Made by a program: the position numbers and the translations under genes. A DNA stretch of 64,000 nt from Stenopsyche tienmushanensis (lineage: Eukaryota; Arthropoda; Insecta; Trichoptera; Stenopsychidae): the NCBI GenBank assembly GCA_008973525.1, contig WACJ01000312.1, positions 124,001 through 188,000 on the forward strand, given 5' to 3'. Below, in pieces: positions 1-9,589 of the stretch. How positions within the stretch are numbered: the first letter of the stretch is position 1; each line of letters begins with the position of its first letter. The notes beneath the pieces were generated by a model. That model was not told the DNA's origin. It did no database searches and saw nothing but the letters and a program-made list of their open reading frames with translations.

Positions 1-2
1 CT

Positions 3-424
3 TTACTTCACGTCAATCAGGCTCTCACTGAAATGATCGCGAGTCCTAAAGTCCAAGCGATCAAATCGTGTTCGAAAATGGAACAACTCTTTTTACAGGC
101 TACCGCTGCGGAGGTAGATTATTTTTGATTTACATATCGTATAAAATGCATATTTTTTGAATTTACGTTACAAAATATTTTCAGATTCAACGCACTGGAA
201 TTGAAGAAACGGTTTTTCACTTTATATACAAGCAGTTGGAGACGATTTGCGCTTTCATCGGTTCTAAAGTTCCGTCAATCACTGAAACTCTAGGCGTATG
301 TTGTCGCCTTGGTTCTTCTCGTTTGATCATCAGCGATCATTCCCGAAATGATATTTATCAGAAGGTGCTCTTAAATGTTAGCTCGGACGATGTACATTAT
401 GCAACGCAGAGACTTTTACATTGA
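3..424 (+). CDS. C-terminal end of an unrecognised gene (last two exons)
   Basis: Two phase-0 exons, 3-113 and 185-424, read through a 71-nt GT-AG intron to a TGA at 422-424. The frame is already open at the window edge, so the gene begins to the left. About 116 residues are visible. They are mixed polar and hydrophobic, without a transmembrane segment or signal peptide, and include a helical stretch (MEQLFLQATAAE) and a conserved-looking block RLGSSRLIISDH near residues 78-89. The composition and clean splice sites look like a real conserved cytosolic or nuclear protein, but I do not recognise the family and assign no function. The 3' end is followed by AATAAA-like sequence near 573. Confidence 0.6.
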
Positions 425-612
425 TCAAGCTACATTTTAATTTACGACTGAAAGAATATATTATTGACTACATTTTTGTAAATATTTGACCAACATTTGT
501 TTTGTAAATAATATTTATTTTATATAAGTAATGCTATTTTGATAAAAACATATGAGATATTCAACATGCGGTAATAAAAATCCTTTTATTATGTCATAAA
601 TATATGTCACCT
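425..612. other. 3' flank of first gene, no further gene seen
   Basis: AT-rich sequence with a poly(A)-signal-like AATAAAAA near 573. No other coding signal is visible. Confidence 0.4.
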
Positions 613-691
613 TTAACCTTTTAACTGCCAACGACGCACTGGCGCGTTGAATTTGTACGCGCTGATGAGTCATTGGTAGTTAAAAGGTTAA
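613..691. repeat. 79-bp TTAA-bounded near-palindrome (piggyBac-type MITE)
   Basis: Starts TTAACCTTTTAACTGCCAA and ends with the near-perfect reverse complement of this. TTAA at both ends fits piggyBac target duplication. The two arms pair over about 35 bases with a few mismatches around a short loop. No coding capacity. Confidence 0.6.
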
Positions 692-778
692 GGCTGAAGT
701 TTTATCTTATAAGGACTGATTTATATCGTAAGTTGAGCCATTATAATTTTATTATGTATTTTTTTACTTTAATGCTTA

Positions 779-905
779 CCGGTTAACTGCCGCAAGCGTC
801 TATAGATGTGATCGAGAACCCATCCATATAAGTCGCTAATCATTAGTCTCACAGACTACAGATTCGGAACGCAGCTTACGTTTTTCATATGCGGCAGTTA
901 ACCGG
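779..905. repeat. 127-bp element with 16-bp perfect inverted repeats and TTAA (MITE)
   Basis: CCGGTTAACTGCCGCA at 779-794 is the exact reverse complement of TGCGGCAGTTAACCGG at 890-905. TTAA sits inside each arm (783-786 and 898-901), consistent with insertion into a palindromic CCGGTTAACCGG site. The inner sequence is noncoding. A decayed relative is seen at 12822-12900. Confidence 0.65.
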
Positions 906-2091
906 TCAATAACCGGTGAATTGATTTTAAATAAGATTTTGCTTTAAGATGCTATTATTTATTGTGATTTTTAAATTTGAATAAACCCTTTAAAATAACA
1001 ATGATTTTATTTACATTTTTTAAAAACATGTTTCTATTTAATTACGTGCTTTATGCATTATATTTGCAGTGTTTTTTTAGGTTGTTTATTTTATAGACAG
1101 ACAATCTATCTTATATTGATCAGCTCTTCAACCAGGCGATTTGAGTGTGTTTAGTCTTTGTTTATATCTTTAACTATAGCTTTTAAGGTACCATCCTGTT
1201 AACGGGGGGTAAATTTATTGTTATTAAATAATTATTCATTTGTTTTATTAATTTTTGAATTTAATTTGTTTTCAGTGTGTCAAAATGAGTGCGTTTTCAA
1301 TTTGCCACACACTGAAATAGAATTATTGCAAGATAGTGGCGTCCTTCCGAAGACAATGTATTGTTAAAACACAGTTCACGGATCATCTGGAATTGTGGAA
1401 AATGTCGGAAAAAAAACGAGTATTTTTAACGACGTTTTTTTATTTTTCGTCGACTGGAATAATCTTAATAAAAACTTATATATAGATATATTTTAAAAGT
1501 TCTTTCATTTTCTTATATATTGATCATATTCTCATATATCATGAATATGAAATTGCCTCATTTTACAATTACGTTGTTTTTAATATCACTATTCTCCGAC
1601 AAATATTCATAATTATGGATAATTTGTTATCGGCGGCCCGAAACATTTGACCTCGCGTAATAGTCAACCATTTATATATTTGTTAAGCAAAGCCTCGACT
1701 TCTATATTTTACAAAATTGTACAAATATTTGAATATTTTGCATTAATATTAATTATGTATTTATAAAATTATATACTTGATTTTTTTGGAGTTTTTGGAT
1801 CAAAAACAATGATTCGATCAATATTTTTATTCCAAAAATAGCTGTAAAAATGTATGCTATTATAATATAAATTGTTGTGATATTATGTTTCGTTGCCTTC
1901 TACATCGCTTTGAAATTGCCGTCTCCCGATGAAAATGGTTCAGTCTACAAATCCCCACACTCCCTATTACTTACTATCTTATCTTCAAAATCGAGCGAAC
2001 GAAGATGTGATTGTATTATACAGGCGAGATGAACTTAATCGCACTAGTTGTAATTAAATATGCAATACAATAAAAAATGCTTTAGATAAAT
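906..2091. other. Intergenic, AT-rich, no gene seen
   Basis: Long A/T runs and frequent stops in all frames. A short block near 1975-2035 (CGAGCGAA...ACAGGCGAGATG) resembles 29005-29060, suggesting a minor dispersed repeat. This stretch also holds the 3' flank of BBS2. Confidence 0.4.
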
Positions 2092-5000
2092 CTACTCCCC
2101 CGTTTTTATTGCCTTTATCAATCCTTCTACATTTTTGTTTTTAATCGCTTCTCTGCATTGATTGATCATTGACATTGCATATTTTCCGACTGTAATAAAA
2201 ATAACATTGTTAATTTACATTTCGTATAAGAGATGACGTGGGCAGCGTTGATTTTCTTACGTCTTAAACGCGAAGCCCTCTGTATGATCAGATTGATGTT
2301 CTTTAAAGCGTCCGCTCCGGCTTCGTGATTACCCAGTCGAATAGTGTTACCGCGTATCAGATCCTTATTGATGTCCATCACTTCATTGTAGCACGTCAAC
2401 ATGTCCGATCTGTAATTTTCAAATTGTTTATGAACGTTCATATTTTTTATTTTGGGAATATAAAATATATTTACAGGTCGTGAGATTTTCTTTCTTCGGC
2501 TATTGCGATTAAATGTCTTATATTTTGCATTTGTTCCGCTATGTCTGTGTCTAATCGCATCCTAGTTTCTTGAATATCGTCTAAGCTTTCCATTAGCGAA
2601 TGTAATTTGGATTCGTCTTCAGGAAAATGACTTTTTGCCTTAAAATAATTAAATTCAGATTTAATCATATTAATATAGAGACGACGCATTCAATTCTATT
2701 ATGGCGAATACCTGCAAATGTTCCAAATTTAAAAACAATCCCAGGCTTTGGATCAGTTCGCCTGCCAGTTCCATATTGGACGTGAAGAATTTCACCTCGC
2801 CGTTTGCATCGAAATCCATCAATAAATTTGTATCGTCTCTCAAACAATTCAGCAAGATGTGCATTTCTTGCGTATTTTCCGGGTTGACTTCGACTTCATC
2901 GGGCAGAAGAAAATTTTGATTTATCCAAATGCATATCCGCTGCATCCGCTCCGTTATATTGAACGTTACATAGCTCGATGGTAATTGGATTGGTTTTTGG
3001 TTTTCGCCGACGTCAACTGGAATTATTTCAGACTCGGGCATGCTATACATGGAAAATTTAGGCAATTGCCGCGTAAGTTCAAACACGTGGAATTGTTGAC
3101 TGTCTGCAAATCCAACGAACGCCTGCAAAATTAAATTAATGTCATTTGAATTTTCAAATTTACAGCATAAATGAATTAATTGCACCTTTATATGTATATC
3201 AATCGGAGCATCCCTCGGCGGATATAAAGCTATATCCATCGTATTGCTCAGGTCGTTGTGATCCGGATGCTCGATGAGAGTTTCGCCTTCGAATATACCT
3301 TCAGCGAATATCATAACGACTTTGATTATTGTGAAATTATTGGTGGAAACTGATACTTCAACGTGCGCCTTAAAAATGATTTAGGATCGTTTAAGCGCGT
3401 TTAGCAGTTTTAAGATATACGCAGACAAATAAAACGGTTACTTTTTTATCGTGCGTCTTTGAACTGGTCGCTAAGCCTATTTGTAGCCTGGTGTTTGCCG
3501 GTATGACTCCCATCGAACTAGGAAACGAGTCGCTAATTTCTCTGTTTTTCTCGTACTGCTCGTTAAACTTGGTGTTGCTCTCGTAATGTTTCAACTCCAG
3601 GAGGAGAGCTTGTTTTTTCGTAAAAAGATCACGAACAGTTTCTTGATCCATTTTTGTATTGACGTTTATATTGTGATCTGGCGACGTCATATAGCCCCTA
3701 ACTCGAATGAAATTATCGTCATATTAATTGGATTTATTATTATGAATACGACGCATTTTCAAACGACGGTAAAGCAATCGAGTAATTAAATGCCGTTGAT
3801 TTTCTTTTTAACGACTATTTAATTGAAAATTATTTTTCACATTACAAAAACGGGTTTATTCATTTTGTAAAGTAAATTTATGCGACAACATTTGATGAAT
3901 TTATACAGCGACATTGGCAATTTACATACCTGCTCAAATAACAATCAAAACCTGTTTATCGAGACAACGTTTAAAAGACGAGTTTAAAGAAAAGAAAAAT
4001 CAGTGATGGAATAGTCACAGTGTACGTTAACTATATGCCGAATACTGTTTATTGTGTATTACTAATTTTATGACTAAATAATCTGAATTTCTTACTTTCT
4101 CCTTCTATCGAAATGCATATTAAATCTGCTTTACCGGATCCTCTATAGTCTCCCTCTACGATTCCAGCGATGGAGTGTCCCATATTGTCTTTAAAGAGAA
4201 CTTCACCCGATTTAATATCACGACAATCAATTTTCCCGTTTGTCCATCCGGTAATAAGTTGATTATTACCGGTGCCCAATAAATCATAGCAATATATGCT
4301 AACGGGTGAATTTTTAGACTAAAATTGTATTAAAACTATTATATTTTATGATTTATTCAGCTATGTAAAGCCTTTAATTAAGTAGAATACCTTCACACGC
4401 CACAATCTGATACCTTCTTCATAAATACCCACAGTTCCGTTTGATAAACTGTATGCAAAGCGTACTTCCTGCATCATAGTGAGTCCAATGACCATTTCGG
4501 TTTCTGATATTTCGGCCAATATTTGATCGTCTTTAAATACTTTGATTATGTAATCGCAGCAACCGACCAACAACTATAAATAATGTCGATCAATAAATAG
4601 AATATATGCACAAAAGTAGGGAATATTAATAAATAACATGTTTACTTCGTTGGTTCCATCTTTATCGTAGTCCATCAGCATCAACGATTTGACGTCATCG
4701 CCGACGACGTTCCAAAATACCTTCATTTCCTTGATGATCCAAAGCGTGCACCGAGCATTTACCGCCGATTATTGCCAACGGTTGATTTGATCTGCCGAAT
4801 CTTCCTATGATGATTTCGTTCACTCCGTTGGGTATATCTTTGTAAAACAAATCCGCGTTGTCTTGAATGTCGTAGGCTGTTTGATTGAAATTTTATAAGA
4901 GATTGTTAGCGTTCCTTAATTTTTTTTAAACGAAATAATCACACGTACCTAGAAGGTGCGTAGGAGAGCCTATCAATAGGACGTCTCGTTCTTTTTGGGC

Positions 5001-5132
5001 GTTCAATTGACCGGCTTCCAAGCTCGTTATAGATTGGCTCAAATTCAATATAGCGACTTCTTTGTGCGATTCCGACCATTGAATTCGGCCCGAATTAAAA
5101 TTGTTGCTTTTATATGGATTATGAATTATTAC
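2092..5132 (-). CDS. BBS2: BBS2, Bardet-Biedl syndrome 2 protein (BBSome subunit), lacking first exon
   Basis: BBS2 is a beta-propeller/coiled-coil core subunit of the BBSome, which moves membrane proteins in and out of cilia; in insects this means sensory neurons and sperm. Ten exons on the minus strand, in order: 5132-4949, 4876-4646, 4573-4391, 4318-4096, 3701-3442, 3368-3186, 3122-2712, 2638-2475, 2409-2261, 2189-2092 (TAG). All junctions are GT-AG and phases agree. Recognisable family blocks are IIHNPY, LFYKDIPNG, LAIIGGKC, SNGTVGIYEEG, LITGWTNGK, IAGIVEGDYRGSG, IIPANTRLQ, FAEGIFEGE, QFHVFELTRQLPKFSMY, QNFLLPDEVEVNP, ELIQSLGLFL and RLGNHEAGADALKN. About 694 residues are covered; the vertebrate protein is about 720, so only the first 30-40 residues are missing, and no matching exon is seen before the FMO gene starting at 5446. 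One extra base near 4720-4721 (minus-strand GG in GAAGGTATTTTGG) shifts the frame inside exon 2 of those listed. This may be an assembly error or a recent lesion. Confidence 0.9.
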
Positions 5133-5445
5133 CTTAAAAAATTACAAGTGAATGTAATAAAAAATCAGGAATATGATGTGGATTCTTATTCTTTTTATTT
5201 GGGAAGAGCTATTTTAAAATATAAACAGTACCGAATTTCATACTGTGTGAACTCCGCTATCGTTTCATGACCTTTGACTTTAAAGCCCAATTAAAATACA
5301 AACAAATATGAAATTGAGATAAGGAATTATATTCAAATTTATTACACTAATATAAATTATTAAGATCTGTGTTGATTTTTCAGTGGGTTAATTGAAGACC
5401 GTCCGTGTAAGAGTCGTAATTGAATTTCAAACGCAGCTAACAAAA

Positions 5446-8155
5446 ATGAAAACATTATCGATTATTGTAAGTATGCTTTAAAAATATAAATATATTAGTA
5501 TTTGTGATATTTATTCGAATTAATATTAAAAGCAACGTTTTGTTTTCAGTTGATTTCGGCAGCGTTGGGAATGTGCTTAATAAATATTCCAAAGACCGAA
5601 GCCTATAATGTGCCAAAATCACCCGTGAGTAAATCATCAATACGTTATTTAATGTTTAACTATACATCTGTATCACTTGATGAATAATTGAACATAAAAT
5701 AAAATAATAAATTAATAACCTTATCTGCCGTCGTAGCAGCTGTTAAGCACGCATGAACGCCGTCGTATTTCCCAATTGTAACGACGCCAGGTATAATCTT
5801 ATGATTCAATTCTAACATAAATACCGGTTGGATCATTTTGGGGTTTGATTTTATGTAAAACTATGAATGAAACTCTCAGTTACTGACGGTAATTTCTATT
5901 ACAGAATGTGTTTGCTTTATGTAACCATGGAAATGTTGGATGTATACAAACATGATTTATTAAGATTCTTTGTGTGGTGCCTCTCATGATTGAGGATTCA
6001 TGATCTTGGTGTGAATTGCTTGTACTAATGAGTTTACTGATCTGATCTATTATAGACTGAGAACTGGCAGCATAAATTGAAAGTCATCTAATACATGTGA
6101 ATAATTTAATAGGTGTGTTCTGGCGTGTTTCTGGATTATCAATATGATAGTCTGGTGACTGAGTGCCGTTGGGTTTGGGATGGGGTTGAAATCTAGTGAA
6201 AATTCAACATAGTTAAGTCATACTGTTAGTAGTTTTTTTAATTTTTTATAAATTAGTAAAATAAGCAATCATTTATAAGTGTTGGCAGACTATTTACTGC
6301 TTGTTAAGATAGTACCAGACTGGTTCAAATAATATTTTGTAAAATCAGATGAAAAGGGTTTAATTGCTTATTATAAAAGTATTGTTGCATTATCAGTATT
6401 GTATTTATTATCCAAACGAGTGAAATGTTATTTCAGAAAATACGCGTTGCCGTAATTGGTGCCGGTACTGGAGGCTTATCATCGATTCATCACAGTTGCT
6501 GAAGATATACCAGATGCAGAAGTTGTTGGGTTTGAAATAGATTCTGAAATAGGTGGAACTTGGGTGTATCGAGATAATGTGAGCAATAATCAATCTGCAA
6601 TGCCCTTAACGACAACCATGTACAAGAGCTTGAGGTGCGCATCGATACTATTCGTTTGATTATTGAATAATATAGAATTTACATTATAGGTTTTTGTATA
6701 TATCTAGGACAAACCTTCCGAAAGAAGTAATGAGCTTTCCCGATTATTTACCACGCAAAGAATTACCATCGTTCTTACATAATACACAGTTTTTAGACTA
6801 TATTAAAAGTTATGCTGATCATTTTGATTTGAGAAATACATAAAGGTAAGTGAAACGTAATTGGCGGCTAATGTACGTCTTTTATAAACTCAATATAAAT
6901 AGAATTTTAACAGTTTCAGCATATGGTTACATTGGTGAAACCATTTGAAAATAGATGGAAAGTCACATATATAAATCTATTGAACAATGAAGAAAACGAC
7001 TGAATGAATTTGATTACGTATTTATTTGCAATGGTCATTATACTAAGCCCAATATGCCGGATATAAAAGGACAGGATATTTTTAAAGGTTTGCACATTTT
7101 AGATTACATTCAATTCAATGAACAACTTATTCGTTTTTTGTATTTAAAACCATTTATAATTATTATTTAATTAAGGTAGACAAATTCACAGTCGATATTA
7201 TAGAGTGCCCGATCCATATAAAAACAAAACTGTGTTACTGATTGGTTTTGGATCATCCGGTTTGGATATCTCAGCCGAAGTAGCAAAGCATGCGAAGAAG
7301 GTTATTCTGAGTCATCATTATCCAGGAGTACTTTTAAGCACATTTCCATCAAATCACTTTCAGAAACCAGATTTAAAGGAGTTCACTGAAAACTCTGCAT
7401 TATTTGAAGACGGCACATCCGAAGATATTGATGAAATTATATACTGCACAGGCAAAATTATTTTTTGTTGTGAAATAATTTGTATAAAATGTTGATGATT
7501 TAATGAACATTCTCCATATGTAGGATATGAATATTCAACTCCATTTTTGGATGATAGCTGCGAGATTAATGTAGGAAAGAAAAGAATATATCCACTCTAT
7601 CGTCAAATAGTAAATGTTGAATATCCGACTATGTTCTTTATAGGAATGCCTCAAGCAGCTTGTGCTATACCGTTGAGAGATATGCAGGTTTGTTATAATT
7701 AAATATAATGATACTAGATCGGACATATTAAATAGTTAATGAACGTTTGAAATATTTCAGGCTAGATATGCTGTTGCATATATGAAGGGAGATTTTGAAT
7801 TTCCATCCAAGGAGGACATGCTTGAAACAAATAGACGATGAATATGCACGAAAGGATAAAATATTAAAAAAAGGAAAGGAGGGTTTTCATGATTTAGGAG
7901 CTTTTGAGGTGATTCTTGTCGCATTTCCAAATGTGTGATTTGATTTCTGAATATTTATTCTTATTGTATTTATATTTTCAGCCGTTTTATTACACTGAAA
8001 TGGCAGCAGAGTCTGGAATAACACCGGTGTCACCCGTTTTATATTCCATAAGAATGGCTACAACGATAACCAGACGAAATATTTTCACGTTTAGGAATTA
8101 TGAATATGAAGTTATTGATGATAATAGTTTCAAACAATCTTATAAGAACCCTTAA
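5446..8155 (+). pseudogene. Flavin-containing monooxygenase, copy 1, with several frameshifts
   Basis: FMOs use FAD, NADPH and O2 to oxygenate N or S atoms; lepidopteran members with signal peptides N-oxidise plant alkaloids. Nine exons: 5446-5466, 5550-5624, 6437-6634, 6708-6845, 6920-7087, 7176-7451, 7524-7687, 7761-7908, 7982-8155. Residues 1-25 form a signal peptide (MKTLSIILISAALGMCLINI). The FAD fingerprint is IGAGTGG, the FMO signature is FKG...HSRYYR, and the NADPH site is IGFGSSGLD. Compared with copy 2 there is +1 near 6490, -1 near 6836, +2 near 7000-7006 and +1 near 7830, so no single frame survives. The splice sites are intact and much of exon 6-9 is almost identical to copy 2, so decay is recent or the indels are sequencing errors. 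Confidence 0.8.
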
Positions 8156-8299
8156 TTAAACGTACAAGTATATGCATCCCTCAGCTGTGATATAATTAAT
8201 GTAATTCTATACAAATTGCAATGGTATATTAAAAACTTTTCATCGAAATTGTCTTTATTGTTTTAAAAAGATAATTATACTATGTTATTGGATTAAAAA

Positions 8300-8600
8300 A
8301 GCCTGAATTACTTAATTTCTATTGTCTCCTTTTATCATTATATTATCTTTAAAAAGTACTTCAACTGATTTTATATCCCAACGGTCAATTTTCCCATTTA
8401 TCAATCAAGTAATAAGTTTACTATTACCCTATTAATATGTAGTAATATATGATTAAAGATGTTTTTAGACCGAAATTGTATTAAAAACTAAGATTAAAAA
8501 AATATGTATAGTATATAATTTGTACTAACGTAACGTCGTAGCAAAATAAAATATCTTTATATGCCATAATCTTATTATTTCTTTATGTTGAATGTATCTA
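8300..8600 (-). pseudogene. Decayed duplicate of BBS2 exons
   Basis: Direct similarity to 4080-4400 in the same orientation. Shared blocks include TCTTTAAA..GTACTTCA.C.GATTT.ATATC, GTCAATTTTCCC.TTT.TC..TC..GTAATAAGTT and TTTTTAGAC..AAATTGTATTAAAA, then ATGCCATAATCT.AT, which matches the neighbouring exon near 4395-4410. About 100 bp is deleted inside and the reading frame is gone. It lies between the two FMO copies in the position BBS2 would occupy in a tandem duplication. Confidence 0.75.
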
Positions 8601-8630
8601 ATCAAGTTTCTTGTATTCTCCATATGTTTG

Positions 8631-8758
8631 TATAGAGTTGAAACTTGGACAATGAGAGCAAATGAGTGAAGACTTATAGACGCATTCGAAACGTACTGCT
8701 TAAGACATATGCTGAGAGTTCAATGGATGGCCAGATGCTCCAACTTATCTATTCTTAC
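8631..8758 (+). mobile_element. LINE reverse transcriptase C-terminal fragment
   Basis: Translates to YRVETWTMRANE, stop, RLIDAFETYCLRHMLRVQW..., which matches the C-terminal part of non-LTR reverse transcriptases (consensus Y G x E T W T, I D A F E, R R x L R V x W). One in-frame stop and no flanking LINE sequence: a short relic that helps replace the lost part of the duplicated BBS2. Confidence 0.7.
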
Positions 8759-8986
8759 GTGCGTAATGTAAAATATAAATAGGGGGTTGTCCACAAAATG
8801 CGGATAGTCAGCGATATACAGAATTGTCGCTTGATTGATCATTTTCTGGAAAAAATATTCATTCGATTATTTGAATTTTTAAATGAAATGAATAGATTTG
8901 CAACCAAAAAGATTGTCATGCATATGTATGAGATATCAATAGTACGTGCATTAGGTATAATATAGACAGTACATCAGACATTTAGT

Positions 8987-9050
8987 CTCGCTTAACACGA
9001 TTTCGCTTAGCACGGCGATCTGGCAGAACCTATCTTCCGTGTTAAGCGAG
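8987..9050. repeat. Short palindromic Tigger/pogo-like end fragment
   Basis: CTCGCTTAACACG at 8987-8999 is the exact reverse complement of CGTGTTAAGCGAG at 9038-9050. CGCTTAACACGATTTCGCTTA resembles Tigger-type terminal repeats. A Tigger transposase relic exists elsewhere in the window (29590-29935). Confidence 0.45.
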
Positions 9051-9059
9051 GGATGGGTG

Positions 9060-9248
9060 TATATAAAAATTAATCTCTGTTTGTTCGTATGTAATGTGCT
9101 ACCTTATTATTCATCAGATTGCGGTAAAACTTTGTCAACTTATTGTTTACACTTGCGAAAATGACATAGGCATAGTAAAAATATTGTTTGTGTACGCAGT
9201 TTGTTATGCGTGACGTGACATTGCAACGCATGCCGGCTAATCACTAGT
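9060..9248 (-). repeat. Interspersed repeat A (LINE 3'-tail-like), reverse copy
   Basis: Reverse complement of the same family at 13509-13702, 16616-16900 and 47091-47381. Hallmarks are GCATGCGTTGCAATGCC, TTATTCCCGCAAGTGTAAAC, AAATCGGATGAACGGTATGG and a tail ACGGACAAACAAACATT...TATATATTAG. No open frame is present. The fixed 3' end and variable length would fit a non-LTR retrotransposon tail (inference). Confidence 0.6.
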
Positions 9249-9406
9249 ATATAATAATTTATACTTTTTCATACAATGCCCAAATATCAAAAATTAGCAA
9301 CATTAAATAAACATCTTAGTCTTATTGAGAAGAGTTATTTTCTAATATTAATGTAATTTAATATTTGATTAAATTCCCCATGAGCAAACTCATTTATGAC
9401 CTTTAA

Positions 9407-9589
9407 CTTTAACACTTAATTAAAACATAAACAAGCATAAAATTGAGATAAGGAATCATATTAAAATTGTGTTCTTTTTAACTATCTTAATGTAAATTTT
9501 TGAAATCATGATGATTTTGCTATCAGTCAATTAGAGACGAGCGCTGTAAAAGAGTGGTTCATAGTACTATTTCAAACGTATGAACAAAA
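9407..9589 (+). repeat. Duplicated FMO 5' flank
   Basis: GACCTTTAACTTTAA...AATTAAAA.A.AAACA and TGAGATAAGGAAT.ATATT.AAATT correspond to 5270-5450 upstream of FMO copy 1, including the CAAAAATGA start context. It marks the right-hand part of the duplicated unit just before FMO copy 2. Confidence 0.7.

Noticed and set aside
3200..3314. Continuous 214-residue reading 3314-2670 as a single BBS2 exon
   Set aside because: Family alignment shows 21 extra residues at 3123-3185 flanked by good GT-AG sites, and the frame loses BBS2 similarity after 2712.
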